Source of the DNA: Desulfotalea sp. | GTDB lineage: Bacteria > Desulfobacterota > Desulfobulbia > Desulfobulbales > Desulfocapsaceae | Length of the DNA stretch: 64,000 bases | NCBI GenBank assembly: GCA_002733995.1 | Contig: NVXR01000013.1 | Location: 21,211 to 85,210 of the forward strand | Direction: 5' to 3' | In this document: one piece after another, positions 52,314-62,343 of the stretch | Numbering within the stretch: the stretch's first letter is position 1 | Layout of the letters: each line of letters starts with the position of its first letter | Made by a program: the position numbers and the translations under genes | The notes under the pieces: generated by a model | Seen by the model: only the letters and a program-made list of their open reading frames with translations | What the model was told of the DNA's origin: nothing | The model's database searches: none

Positions 52314-53573
52314 TTAGATAAGTGTTCTTTTCATATCTTCAATATTCATTCGTAAAGTTTTGCAAAACCTTGCAGCCTCGGCCCCATCTATCACCCGATG
52401 ATCGTAGGAAACCGAGAATGGCAGGGTTAAGCGAGGAACAAATTTTTCACCATCCCAATGTGGCTTCAAATAGCTCCTTGAAAGACCAAGGATTGCAACC
52501 TGAGGGCTGGATATAATTGGGGTAAATCCGGTACCACCTATTCCACCAAGGCTCGATATGGTAAAGGTCGCACCCTGCATATCCGTGATCCCCAGTTTAC
52601 CAACTCTCGCATTGCCGCTAAGGGCCACTACATCTTCGGCAATTTCCGTAAGACTCTTACGGTCAACATCTTTAACAACAGGAACCACCAACCCATCAGG
52701 GGTATCTACCGCAATCCCGATATTATAGAATTTTTTTAGAATAACCTTATCCCCTTCCGGGACCAGAGAACAATTAAAAAAGGGAAAACCTTTCAAAGTG
52801 GCAGCAACCGCCTTGGTAATAAAGATAAGGGGACTAAATTTCACATCGCCTTCTTTTGCCGTGCGGTTGAGATCTTTTCTAAAATCCTCAACTTCTGTAA
52901 TATCAGCCTCATCAAAATGAGTAACATGGGGAATGCTCATCCAACTTCTGAGCAAATACGGGCCTGATATTTTCTTAATACGCCCCAGAACAAATTCTTC
53001 CACCGCGCCATATTTACTAAAATCTTCTAAAGGTACTGCGGGCAGAGTAAGACCTTGACCGCCGCCTGTTGCAGGTGCTTGACCAGCAGCAGCCAAGACA
53101 TCTTCTTGCAAAATGCGACCATTAGGACCGCTCCCTGTGATTTGACCAAGATCAACCCCCTTTTCTCGCGCGTAAATTCGTACCGAAGGTGTGGCATGGG
53201 ACAGAGCACCTATTTTTTGGCTGACCACCGGAGCAGCCACTTCTTTAACCGGGCTCCCTGTATTTGGATCCTGCCCGGCGGAAGCCCCAGAGCTTGCGTC
53301 TTTAGCTCCAAGATCTTCATCCACTTCAGCGGTACCGGCTGTTTCAATAAGTGCAATAACATCCCCACTTGAAACAAGGGCATCTTCTTTGACCAATACT
53401 TCCTTAATAACCCCCGCAAAGGGTGACGGAATATCCATTACTGCTTTTTCGCTTTCCAGAGCAATCAGTGAATCTTCGACCTCCACCGTATCACCGGCAG
53501 CCACGAATATTTCTACAACCGCAATCTCCTGCACATCACCAAAGTCAGGAATAAGAATTTTTTCTACAGCCAT
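52314..53573 (-). CDS. aceF: dihydrolipoamide acetyltransferase (E2) of pyruvate dehydrogenase
   Basis: 419 residues. A single N-terminal lipoyl domain has the modified lysine in [10 protein letters not shown] (K43). An Ala/Pro-rich linker, a peripheral-subunit-binding domain (about 130-162) and the catalytic domain ending in [12 protein letters not shown] follow (His392). This is one lipoyl domain fewer than the three of E. coli. A GGAGG site is upstream. The 32-bp gap from aceE supports an operon. Confidence 0.95.
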   Translation of the reverse strand: MAVEKILIPDFGDVQEIAVVEIFVAAGDTVEVEDSLIALESEKAVMDIPSPFAGVIKEVLVKEDALVSSGDVIALIETAGTAEVDEDLGAKDASSGASAGQDPNTGSPVKEVAAPVVSQKIGALSHATPSVRIYAREKGVDLGQITGSGPNGRILQEDVLAAAGQAPATGGGQGLTLPAVPLEDFSKYGAVEEFVLGRIKKISGPYLLRSWMSIPHVTHFDEADITEVEDFRKDLNRTAKEGDVKFSPLIFITKAVAATLKGFPFFNCSLVPEGDKVILKKFYNIGIAVDTPDGLVVPVVKDVDRKSLTEIAEDVVALSGNARVGKLGITDMQGATFTISSLGGIGGTGFTPIISSPQVAILGLSRSYLKPHWDGEKFVPRLTLPFSVSYDHRVIDGAEAARFCKTLRMNIEDMKRTLI

Positions 53574-53605
53574 CTATTTTTCCTCCAAGTAGAATTCGAA
53601 GTTGA

Positions 53606-56263
53606 TTATCTCTGTAGCGCGTGAGGTTCATCCGGATTTACCTCATATTTTTCTATTGCTTCACTTACCATTTTATACGGTACTTTGTCCATATCCGCCA
53701 AACTTTTCAATGCGGCAATAACCACATGGTACTTATCAACCTTAAAGAAACTACGCAGGGTCTCCCGGGCATCACTCCGCCCATAGCCATCGGTTCCAAG
53801 TATGGTGAGAGGACGATCAATGAAACGGCGCAACTGCTCACAATAGGCTTGCACATAATCTGTACCTATAATTACGGGACCATCATGGGCTGCTAACTGC
53901 TTTTCCACATAACTTTTCTTCCCCGGCTGTTCGGGATGTAAGCGATTCCAATCTTCAATAAGAATGCCTTCTCTATTAAGTTGATTTACCCCAAGAATTG
54001 ACCAAACATCAGCCTGGACCCCAAAGTCGTCACGCAGCAGATCAGCAGCAGCAATAACTTCTCTAAAAATAGCACCAGAACCCATGAGCTGCACCCGCAG
54101 TTCCCCGTCGGCACCCTTCTGATACAAATACATCCCCCGATCTATGCCTTCTTCGACCCCTTTCGGCATCTCCGGCTGGACGTAATTCTCATTTAACAGA
54201 GTGATATAATAAAAAATATCCTCTCCATCCTCAAACATTCGTTTGATCCCCTTCTGGATAAGTACGGCCACCTCGTAACTAAACGTTGGATCATAGGCAA
54301 CACATGATGGGTAAACCGATGCGAACAAAAGAGCCTGACCATCTTGATGCTGCAGACCTTCACCGTTTAGAGTGGTCCGTCCGGCAGTGGCTCCCATGAG
54401 AAATCCTCTAGCTCGACTATCCCCTGCGGCCCAAAGCTGGTCACCAATACGCTGAAAACCAAACATAGAATAAAAGGTGTAAAATGGGATCATTGGCACC
54501 CCATAATTGGTATGGGCCGTTGCCGCAGCAAGCCAGGAAGAGATTGCCCCTGCTTCAGTTATCCCCTCTTCTAAAATCTGGCCCTTGGGGTCTTCCTTGT
54601 ACCAGGAAATAGTTTCAGAATCTTGTGGTTCATACAGCTGACCCGTGGGAGCATAAATACCAAGTTGCCTGAACAGACCCTCCATACCGAAGGTCCTTGC
54701 CTCATCGGGGATAATTGGCACAATATTTTTACCGATACTTTTATCCTTAACTAACGCCCCAAGCATACGCACAAAGGCCATGGTTGTTGAAAGTTGACGC
54801 CCCTTTGATGATGCGAGAAGGGCCTTAAATTTCTCAAGTGGTGGCGCAACAAGTGGAATGTGTTTGGTCTCTCTGTAAGGTACAGGCCCGCCAAGGGCCT
54901 CCCGACTTTTTTTAATAAAATCCGCCTCAGGGCTCCCTTCTGCTGGCCTGATAAACGGCAGCTCCGCAAGCTGATCATCTTCCAACGGCACATGAAACTT
55001 ATCACGAAAAACCTTCAGAGACTCAACATCCATTTTTTTGACGTTATGGGCAACCATCACCGATTCCCCAGCCTGCCCCATACCAAAGCCCTTGATAGTT
55101 TTCACCAGGATCACAGTAGGCTTCCCCTTGTACTGCGTGGCTACGGAGTAAGCGGCGTACACCTTTCTCGGATCATGTCCACCACGGGTCATTTGCCAGA
55201 GTTGATCATCGTCTATGTCCTCCACCAGTGCCATCAGTCGTGGGTCATCTCCAAAAACTTTTTCTCGCAGGTAGGCGGGGCCACGGGCGCGTATGGTTTG
55301 AAAATCTCCATCTACCATAGTACCAAACTTTTTAATCAGCAGCCCCTCGGTATCCCGCTGTAAAATCTTATCCCACTCACTACCCCAAATCAACTTAATG
55401 ACATGCCAGCCAGCGCCACGAAAACGCCCCTCAAGCTCCTGAATAATCTTGCCATTGCCACGAACAGGACCATCAAGACGTTGCAGGTTACAGTTCACCA
55501 CAAATATGAGATTATCCAGATTTTCCCGGGCAGCAAGAGAAAGCGCACCTAAGGATTCAGGCTCATCTGACTCTCCGTCTCCCATGAACACCCAAACCTT
55601 TCGGTCTCCACAAGCCTTCAAATCCCGACTATCCATATACTTCATAAAACGCGCTTGATAGATAGCCGCCATGGGACCGAGTCCCATTGACACTGTTGGA
55701 AATTGCCAAAAATCGGGCATGAGCCATGGATGTGGATATGACGACAGACCGTGACCAGAGACTTCCTGACGAAAGTTATCCAAATGCTCTTCATCAAGCC
55801 GACCCTCCACGAAAGCCCGGGCATAAATCCCCGGAGAAGAGTGTCCCTGGAAGTAGATCATATCGGCACCAAACGGAGCATATGGGCCTCTGAAGAACCA
55901 GTTATACCCTACTTCATACATGGATGAGACAGAGGTAAATGTTGCGATATGCCCCCCCAGCTCCTTGCCATCCTTATTGGCTCTTGCCACTGTTGCCATG
56001 GCATTCCAGCGTACATAGGCAGCCACATTTCTCGCAAGTAGTGAATCACCGGGAATCTGCTCTTCATCTTCGGGCAGGATAGTATTGGAGTACGGGGTCA
56101 AAACGCCCGGGGAAGTTGCAACCCCGAGGGAATGTGCATAGTCGGTCAGGCGGTTCAACAGATAGTCCGCCTTTTCCCCTCCCTCCTGCACCACAACCCC
56201 CTTCAGAGAATCGAGCCAGTCCTGAGTCTCTTGCGGATCTTGATCACGAAAATAAAAACTCAT
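53606..56263 (-). CDS. aceE: pyruvate dehydrogenase E1, homodimeric type
   Basis: 885 residues, the length of the AceE family. The thiamin-diphosphate motif is GDGESDEPESLGAL through NLIFVVNCNLQ. SSYPHPWLMPDFWQFPT and GLQHQDG regions are also typical. It decarboxylates pyruvate and passes the acetyl group to E2. It is the first gene of aceE-aceF-lpdA, with AAAGGAGG six bases before the ATG. Anaerobic sulfate reducers normally rely on pyruvate:ferredoxin oxidoreductase, so this complete operon is of interest. Confidence 0.96.
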   Translation of the reverse strand: MSFYFRDQDPQETQDWLDSLKGVVVQEGGEKADYLLNRLTDYAHSLGVATSPGVLTPYSNTILPEDEEQIPGDSLLARNVAAYVRWNAMATVARANKDGKELGGHIATFTSVSSMYEVGYNWFFRGPYAPFGADMIYFQGHSSPGIYARAFVEGRLDEEHLDNFRQEVSGHGLSSYPHPWLMPDFWQFPTVSMGLGPMAAIYQARFMKYMDSRDLKACGDRKVWVFMGDGESDEPESLGALSLAARENLDNLIFVVNCNLQRLDGPVRGNGKIIQELEGRFRGAGWHVIKLIWGSEWDKILQRDTEGLLIKKFGTMVDGDFQTIRARGPAYLREKVFGDDPRLMALVEDIDDDQLWQMTRGGHDPRKVYAAYSVATQYKGKPTVILVKTIKGFGMGQAGESVMVAHNVKKMDVESLKVFRDKFHVPLEDDQLAELPFIRPAEGSPEADFIKKSREALGGPVPYRETKHIPLVAPPLEKFKALLASSKGRQLSTTMAFVRMLGALVKDKSIGKNIVPIIPDEARTFGMEGLFRQLGIYAPTGQLYEPQDSETISWYKEDPKGQILEEGITEAGAISSWLAAATAHTNYGVPMIPFYTFYSMFGFQRIGDQLWAAGDSRARGFLMGATAGRTTLNGEGLQHQDGQALLFASVYPSCVAYDPTFSYEVAVLIQKGIKRMFEDGEDIFYYITLLNENYVQPEMPKGVEEGIDRGMYLYQKGADGELRVQLMGSGAIFREVIAAADLLRDDFGVQADVWSILGVNQLNREGILIEDWNRLHPEQPGKKSYVEKQLAAHDGPVIIGTDYVQAYCEQLRRFIDRPLTILGTDGYGRSDARETLRSFFKVDKYHVVIAALKSLADMDKVPYKMVSEAIEKYEVNPDEPHALQR

Positions 56264-56315
56264 AAAAAACCTCCTTTTTATAATCTACTGAATCAGTTTT
56301 CTAGGCATATCCAAA

Positions 56316-56864
56316 TCAGCTAACAATACTACCTCCTGTCTGTCCATATTTTTCATAACTTACTCGCCCGTACAAAAGTGAGGAGTCAGGCTGTCCCTGT
56401 TTTTCTTCTTTCGGGTGGCCGATGGCAACTATAGCCTCAACCCTTAACCCATCCTTGAGACCAAGCACCTTCTGCACATATTCTTCTGAGCTAAGGGAGT
56501 CATCAAAGTTTCGTTCTCTAATCTGTATCCAGCAACTTCCCAGCCCCAGATCAGTTGCTGCTAGATGCAGATTAACCGAGGCAATAGAACAGTCCTCAAC
56601 CCATACGTCTGAGACGCCAGGGTCACCGCAGACAACGATGGCAAGAGGAGCCTTTGCGAGAAAGGCTGCACCATGGGGCTTTGATCGAGCAAGTTCACCG
56701 ATTATACTTGGCGTTGTAACCACGACAAAATGCCAAGGATTAAGACTCCTCGAAGAAGGCGACCTCAGCATTGCTTCCACAAGAATATCAATTTGTTCTT
56801 GCGCAACAGGCTGAGCTTCATACTGGCGTATACTTCGTCTTTTTCTGAGGAGACCCAAGAACAT
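56316..56864 (-). CDS. nitroreductase-family flavoprotein
   Basis: 182 residues. The family start RRSIRQYEAQPV binds FMN. LRSPSSRSLNPWHFVVV and the C-terminal GHPKEEK are typical. The family uses FMN to reduce nitro groups, quinones or other acceptors with NAD(P)H. It is just upstream of aceE on the same strand (52-bp gap). Confidence 0.92.
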   Translation of the reverse strand: MFLGLLRKRRSIRQYEAQPVAQEQIDILVEAMLRSPSSRSLNPWHFVVVTTPSIIGELARSKPHGAAFLAKAPLAIVVCGDPGVSDVWVEDCSIASVNLHLAATDLGLGSCWIQIRERNFDDSLSSEEYVQKVLGLKDGLRVEAIVAIGHPKEEKQGQPDSSLLYGRVSYEKYGQTGGSIVS

Positions 56865-57425
56865 AATTCCACCTTTTTAATAGATATGAGAAGAGTTAAA
56901 GTGTAACATCCAAACGATAGAGAGAGAAATAGTATTCATTCTCCTTCAATATTAAAGAATGAACAGAAGAAAAACACAAACTAACTCTGCTAAACAGCTA
57001 AATGAAATATGCACCTTACAGGTGCTACTCTTGCATAAAACGAGCACGCCACCTATAAGATACGGCATTGGCTCCCTAACAAAGCCTAGCAAACTCTATT
57101 GAACCGCACACATTTAACACCTGTATTATCGCAGTAACCATATGGACCTCCACCCGTGGAGGGGGGGGCACCGTACTTGTTATCCGCAACTCAAGCAGAT
57201 TCCCCCTGCTGCAGTCGCTCTTTATTGCCTCCATCCATTTTTGTATTGGCATGATCTACCAGGCCAACCTTGCCGCCATGGTAATAAAGGCAAAACAACA
57301 CATCACAGGCGGAAGAACAGACAGAGAAATCAACGGCCCCAGCGGAACACTTTTCATCTTCACAGGTCTCCGCCTCGCTTCAACAAAACAACAGACAACA
57401 CACCTTAAAAACAAAGAGTTTCATT
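56865..57425 (+). other. 561-bp gap with hairpin and G-run
   Basis: This is the divergent gap between the nitroreductase gene and rsgA. CCTCCAC-CC-GTGGAGG (57147-57162) runs into a G8 tract (57161-57168). One frame is open from 57080 through the 5' part of rsgA but has no early start codon, so I do not call a gene. Confidence 0.45.
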
Positions 57426-58361
57426 TTGAAAGAAAACAAAGAAAACACCGGAAGATTAGGGGTTATCGTCGCCCACTATGGGGTCGCAGTTGATGTCCTT
57501 TTTGCTGATGATAACAGCCGCACTATGGTTAGAGTAAAGAGAAATTCTGGCCACGTGGTTGGAGATAATGTTGAGGTAGAAGCAGAGATTCTCACTCGGC
57601 TAGAGAGGACATCAGAACTCGCTCGCATGGATGCGAGGGGCGGAATACACATCGTAGGTGCCAATCTCGATATACTTTGCATTGTTGTAACCTGTGAACC
57701 CATCCCCTCTCCCGGATTCATCGACAGAGCAATCGTTGCCGCTAGGGCATCAGGACACACCCCCGTACTCGTGCTAAACAAATCTGACTTGGCATGTTTT
57801 AAAGACTACGAAAAAGCGGTCCGTCCCCTCTATAACGATTCTGTGGAAATTTTTTCAATCAGCGCAGAGACCAATGACAACCTCGAAGAACTAAAACAGT
57901 TTTTCAGCAAAGGCCATCGTGGAATATTCGTAGGCTCCACAGGGGTTGGGAAAAGTTCAATTCTCAACAAATTTCTCCCGGAGATCAACCTTGCCACAGG
58001 AGAAATTAGTGAGTCCAAAAAAAGAGGCCGCCACACCACCACCGTCTCGACCCTGCACATACTTGAAGACGGGGGAGAGCTCGTGGACTCACCCGGATTT
58101 AACGATTTTGGCCTTGTTGACACCAGCGTTGCCGAACTAGCATACTATTTCCCGGGATTTGAGGCAGCAACTGAAACCCCTTGTAAATTCAGGGACTGTA
58201 AACACCGAAACGAGCCCGGCTGTTCAGTGATGGATGCACTGGCGGCAGGCAATATCAATCGAGACCGATACAAAACCTACCTACAGATACTAGAAGAAGT
58301 CGAAGCAATTGATCTACAGCCCAGATATAGGGAGAGAAGAAGCCGACGGAAAAAAAATTAG
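57426..58361 (+). CDS. rsgA: ribosome small-subunit-dependent GTPase A
   Basis: 311 residues from a TTG start. The circularly permuted GTPase order is visible: NKSD (G4, about 118), then GSTGVGKSS (G1, about 169), RGRHTTT (G2) and DSPGF (G3). The C-terminal zinc ligands are C-x5-C-x-H-x5-C (CKFRDCKHRNEPGC). An N-terminal OB-fold contacts the 30S subunit. RsgA checks late 30S assembly. Confidence 0.95.
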   Translation: MKENKENTGRLGVIVAHYGVAVDVLFADDNSRTMVRVKRNSGHVVGDNVEVEAEILTRLERTSELARMDARGGIHIVGANLDILCIVVTCEPIPSPGFIDRAIVAARASGHTPVLVLNKSDLACFKDYEKAVRPLYNDSVEIFSISAETNDNLEELKQFFSKGHRGIFVGSTGVGKSSILNKFLPEINLATGEISESKKRGRHTTTVSTLHILEDGGELVDSPGFNDFGLVDTSVAELAYYFPGFEAATETPCKFRDCKHRNEPGCSVMDALAAGNINRDRYKTYLQILEEVEAIDLQPRYRERRSRRKKN

Positions 58362-58468
58362 CCGGCATTTCCCATGAACATTGTGCTATTTTCAGGTAAA
58401 CGATTGCAAGTTATGAGAATGACGACATAGATCTTTTCAAAGAAAAAACTCGCAATGTTCAGCAGAAA

Positions 58469-59908
58469 TCAGTCTCCGGCAGGGTCCAAGGTTTGCTGGC
58501 TATTTCGCCTAAAATTCTCAGCTAAACTTATTTCAATATATGAGGCCCCTTGGGCGACCCCGAAACTACCAGCAAGAACAACAATAAGATCGGTATCCTT
58601 AAATCGCCCTTCCGCGACAAGATGGCATATTGACGATGTAAGCGACTGGTTTACGGTCAAATCCATTGGATGATATTCGGCATGAACACCATAGGACAGA
58701 GAAAGTTGCCGAGTAACACGTTTATCATACACCCGAGCATAAATCACATTTTGTCCACGGTAGGCTGCGAGGGCAAGAATTGATTTACCAGTAAGCGTAT
58801 CCGCAACAATTGCCTTTGTTTCAAGACGAATAGCGGCTTTAACAGCCGCCTTGGCAAGATAGGCCGCAGTTTTATTTTTACTACTGTACGGGACATCAAG
58901 ATTTCCTGTATTATCCGCTTCTACTTCTTCTGCGATCTTTGCCATTATCCGTACCGCCAGCTCAGGATATTTCCCATTTGCGGTCTCACCTGAAAGCATC
59001 AAAGCATCGGAATAATCCAGACAGGCATTAGCTACATCTGACACCTCTGCTCTTGTCGGTCTGGGAGACTCAATCATAGAATGAAGCATCTGAGTTGCCA
59101 CAATGACCGGAGTTCTTTTTTCAATACACTGACGGATGATACGTTTTTGGATTAAAGGAATCTGCTCTGTGGGTATTTCTACTGCGAGATCTCCCCGCGC
59201 AATCATAATGCCATAACAGCTATCGATAATCTCCGAAAGGTTTTTTACCCCTTCAGCATTTTCAATTTTGGCAATTATCTTAATACCTGATTTTTTTTCA
59301 TCTAAAATTAACTGAACAGCCCTAATATCTTCTTTATTTCGCACAAAAGAGTGGGCAATAAAATCCAAATCGTTATCAGCTGCAAATGCTATAAATCCCT
59401 TGTCTTTTTGACTTAGCGCAGGCAGAGTAACATGAACCGATGGAATATTTATACTCTTACGTGGATTAATGATACCGTCATTTTCCACCGAGCAAATCAA
59501 GTAATCACCAGCCTTTTCGACAACCGCAAGGGCCAGTAGGCCGTCATCAATAAGAATAGAACTGCCAACAGGAACGTCTTCGACAAAGCTGGCATGGGAG
59601 ACACAGATGACATCGGCATGGGACATTTCATCAGGTGCCCCTTTTATCCGAACCATATCTCCAAACTTTACAGCAAGTGGTTCGTCGGCGGGACAGGTTC
59701 GTATTTCAGGCCCTTTTGTATCCAGTAGAATTCCAATATTGTCAGAAACGGCTCGTGTATTGCGAATAACCTGCAATGCATCTTCATGATCCATATGGGC
59801 GGTATTAAGACGTACAACATCCATACCGGCTGCAAAAAGACCTTCAAGAAAGGGCACAGAACAGTTTTTACTCGATATTGTTGCAACAATTTTTGTTTTT
59901 CGACGCAT
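58469..59908 (-). CDS. pyk: pyruvate kinase
   Basis: 479 residues from the ATG at 59908; the frame extends to 59944. It starts RRKTKIVATIS. RLNTAHMDHED holds the substrate Asn/Arg area, and DTKGPEIR follows. The signature IIAKIENAEGV, with the catalytic lysine, ARGDLAVEIP and ATQMLHSMIESPRPTRAE are seen. It makes pyruvate and ATP from PEP and ADP. It is convergent with rsgA. The C-terminal domain is complete. Confidence 0.95.
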   Translation of the reverse strand: MRRKTKIVATISSKNCSVPFLEGLFAAGMDVVRLNTAHMDHEDALQVIRNTRAVSDNIGILLDTKGPEIRTCPADEPLAVKFGDMVRIKGAPDEMSHADVICVSHASFVEDVPVGSSILIDDGLLALAVVEKAGDYLICSVENDGIINPRKSINIPSVHVTLPALSQKDKGFIAFAADNDLDFIAHSFVRNKEDIRAVQLILDEKKSGIKIIAKIENAEGVKNLSEIIDSCYGIMIARGDLAVEIPTEQIPLIQKRIIRQCIEKRTPVIVATQMLHSMIESPRPTRAEVSDVANACLDYSDALMLSGETANGKYPELAVRIMAKIAEEVEADNTGNLDVPYSSKNKTAAYLAKAAVKAAIRLETKAIVADTLTGKSILALAAYRGQNVIYARVYDKRVTRQLSLSYGVHAEYHPMDLTVNQSLTSSICHLVAEGRFKDTDLIVVLAGSFGVAQGASYIEISLAENFRRNSQQTLDPAGD

Positions 59909-60641
59909 ATATATATTCCCTAAGATTACTTTGAATAATCGCACAAACTGGTGCTATTTGTTTTTCCGCTTCCTCAGACCCTAGAAGGATGGTAGCACGT
60001 CAATACATCTTGTCCATCATTTTATTTTGACCTTCCGGCAGAACACACCGCCAGATTATCAATAGCTTTCTGCAACGGCTAATAATGAAAGCTATCGCCA
60101 ACTCTTCTCGTTTGCCTTGACAACCCATTTTACGGATGCAACTCGTTGGATGCACTGCCACCTTAACGTCGTATTTGCTGAATTCGAATTTATCTTTGAA
60201 AAACTTCAGAACACATCCTATGGGCTCCATGAGTAGCAAACGCCTTCATTCAATACAGCCGTGGACTAGGTAACACAGAAGACAGACCTTACACCGTCGT
60301 CTGACCCAACAAGGAGGCCAGCAAATAGCTTTTTTGATTTTGCATCCACATGCTTCAAAAAGAATGTAGACTCAACGGTCCAACCGCAGGAAAACTAAAC
60401 GAGATTGTCAGGAGAAATGGGTTCTTATCCCTTAAACAGTTCACCCTTCTGCCGGTATCAATAGCAACCGGACAACGTGTAGCACAAAAGCTATCCGCAG
60501 TACAGGTATCTTCCCCCGATTACGGGTACACCTTGACGAGCTGTTTTAATGAGAAAATATTTTGGTACGAGAAAAACCGCCACCTTTTTATATAAAGGAT
60601 CAAAAGGTGACGACAAAAGAAAAGCGAGAGGAAACAATAAT
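59909..60641. other. 733-bp gap without a recognisable gene
   Basis: This gap is long for this window. Short frames exist on both strands, but none has a good ribosome-binding site or recognisable motif. An inverted repeat ATAGCTTTC/GAAAGCTAT spans 60062-60095. CACCTTTT/AAAAGGTG (60581-60609) is a hairpin 33 bp downstream of the response-regulator stop. The gap may contain a decayed gene or an untranslated RNA. Confidence 0.4.
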
Positions 60642-61220
60642 CTATTTTTGCAAACAATCAGGACAGGTAGCAACAATAAATCTTGGGTCAACATCATTGG
60701 TGATAATGTCATTGCTTGTATGCCATTCACCGTCATAGGGGCTAAAGACAGAGCGGCATGTATCGCACACTTCAACGCCAGTCTCCAGCATCTCCAACTG
60801 ATTGAGAGCTTCTTTTAATTCGGAGACAGTTGCCGTAAGTGACGCCTGTGTCCGTACAAGTCGTTCTGCCACACGAACCCTTGCCTGCAGTTCATTATCA
60901 TTAAATGGCTTAGTCATGTAGTCATCGGCCCCGGCATCAAAGCCCCGGACGATATCAGTATTGCTGTCACGCCCGGTGAGAAGAATGATATATGGAGGAT
61001 TTTCAAGCCCCATTTCTTTAACACGACGACAAACGTCAATCCCGTTAAGTTCTGGCATCTCCCAGTCAAGAATGGCAATGGTTGGCGCATCCTTAGTTTG
61101 CAGCTTCAACCAGGCTTCTTGACCGTTGGTCACACTGGTGACGGTATATCCCCAGTTTTCAAGACAAACCTGAATCATCATCCGCGTGGTGAATTCATCT
61201 TCAGCTATGAGTATCTTCAA
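60642..61220 (-). CDS. response regulator with C-terminal zinc-ribbon-like domain
   Basis: 192 residues. A receiver domain (residues 1-120) has the acidic pair EDE (7-9), phospho-acceptor D52 (ILDWEMP) and TKPF. A coiled coil follows (about 118-148), then cysteines C152/C155 and C186/C189 as C-x2-C-x30-C-x2-C. This suggests a zinc-binding output module rather than a DNA-binding HTH. The start is the ATG at 61220, with no strong site. No kinase gene is adjacent. Confidence 0.85.
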   Translation of the reverse strand: MKILIAEDEFTTRMMIQVCLENWGYTVTSVTNGQEAWLKLQTKDAPTIAILDWEMPELNGIDVCRRVKEMGLENPPYIILLTGRDSNTDIVRGFDAGADDYMTKPFNDNELQARVRVAERLVRTQASLTATVSELKEALNQLEMLETGVEVCDTCRSVFSPYDGEWHTSNDIITNDVDPRFIVATCPDCLQK

Positions 61221-61482
61221 ATTCTTTCCTCTGCATGTATATTTTCACAGCAACCAAACATTGTATTGCAGCCCCGAGAACTAGTTAGAGCACACCATAA
61301 CACTCGCCGCAAAAGAGTATATTAACTACTTTAAATTGTACGCTATGTATTGTGCCTATCTTGACTTTTTACCACCGCAGTGTCAATACATCAATAGGCA
61401 AACAATTCTTAAACAACTTGCAACGCCCAGAAGTTAACCAAGTTTTTGATGACATTCAAAGAATATATTATAGACTTTTAAC

Positions 61483-62343
61483 ATGAAACAGAGCAAACAT
61501 TTCGCCCTCAAAAGTAGCTTTATCCCCGCTGTACAGCAGGGATCTCCCAGTTCACCTGGACACTGGTTCATTTTTTCAGGAGATCAGCTACTCATTAAAC
61601 AATCACCATCAGTGGTAGCTGCACAAAACTCTTTCACACCAGACACACTCGGAATAACACTCGAGTTTTCTATGCTTTTTGGCCACTACGACTCTATCCC
61701 CTGTTTTCTTGCAGCAATTGATCCTGAGCAAAGTGTAGCCTCAATGTCTGCAGTAAATCTTCGTACGCTATTTGGAGTAGTAGATGACGACTTTTTTAGT
61801 CTTGCGGGCAGAGCCTTACAGATACTCCATCACACGAGAGAACATATCTATTGCTCCAGATGTGCCACACCTCTGCAAGACCGCAAAGACGAACTGGCAA
61901 GGGTCTGCCCTGCCTGCGACTTTATCAGTTTTCCTAGGGTTTCTCCCGCTGTGATCATGTCTGTCGTAAAAGATGAGTATATCCTGCTCGGACGTGGAGC
62001 TCATTTTACAAAAGATATGTACAGCACTCTAGCTGGCTTTGTAGAAGCTGGAGAAACCTTAGAAGAAACTGTCGCAAGAGAAATACATGAAGAAGCAAAT
62101 ATTAGTGTAGACCAGATAACCTATGTCACAAGCCAGCCATGGCCATTCCCCCACTCAGTTATGATCGGCTACACCGCACGCTACCGTGAGGGAGAGATTA
62201 AAATTGACCCCAAGGAACTCGAAGATGCCCGGTGGTTCCACTACAAAGACCTGCCCAAACTACCCTCACGGATAACTATTGCCCGTCTTCTCATTGATAA
62301 CTTCATTGCTTCAGCTAAGACTAAATATGACGACAAACGATAA
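61483..62343 (+). CDS. nudC: NADH pyrophosphatase (NudC), Nudix family
   Basis: 286 residues. A zinc ribbon (CSRCATPLQDRKDELARVC and CPACD) lies before the Nudix box GFVEAGETLEETVAREIHEE. The NudC signature SQPWPFPHSVM follows. It hydrolyses NAD(H) and NAD-capped RNA. The 3' end overlaps the next gene by 17 bases. Confidence 0.94.
   Translation: MKQSKHFALKSSFIPAVQQGSPSSPGHWFIFSGDQLLIKQSPSVVAAQNSFTPDTLGITLEFSMLFGHYDSIPCFLAAIDPEQSVASMSAVNLRTLFGVVDDDFFSLAGRALQILHHTREHIYCSRCATPLQDRKDELARVCPACDFISFPRVSPAVIMSVVKDEYILLGRGAHFTKDMYSTLAGFVEAGETLEETVAREIHEEANISVDQITYVTSQPWPFPHSVMIGYTARYREGEIKIDPKELEDARWFHYKDLPKLPSRITIARLLIDNFIASAKTKYDDKR

Noticed and set aside
57080..57493. Open frame upstream of and into rsgA
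   Set aside because: No start codon before 57251, no ribosome-binding site and it overlaps rsgA in another frame.
60000..60239. 79-codon minus-strand frame between pyk and the response regulator
   Set aside because: No ribosome-binding site and no recognisable motif; left as part of an unexplained gap.
60350..60818. Two plus-strand frames (81 and 89 codons)
   Set aside because: No site or motif, and the second overlaps the response-regulator gene on the other strand.
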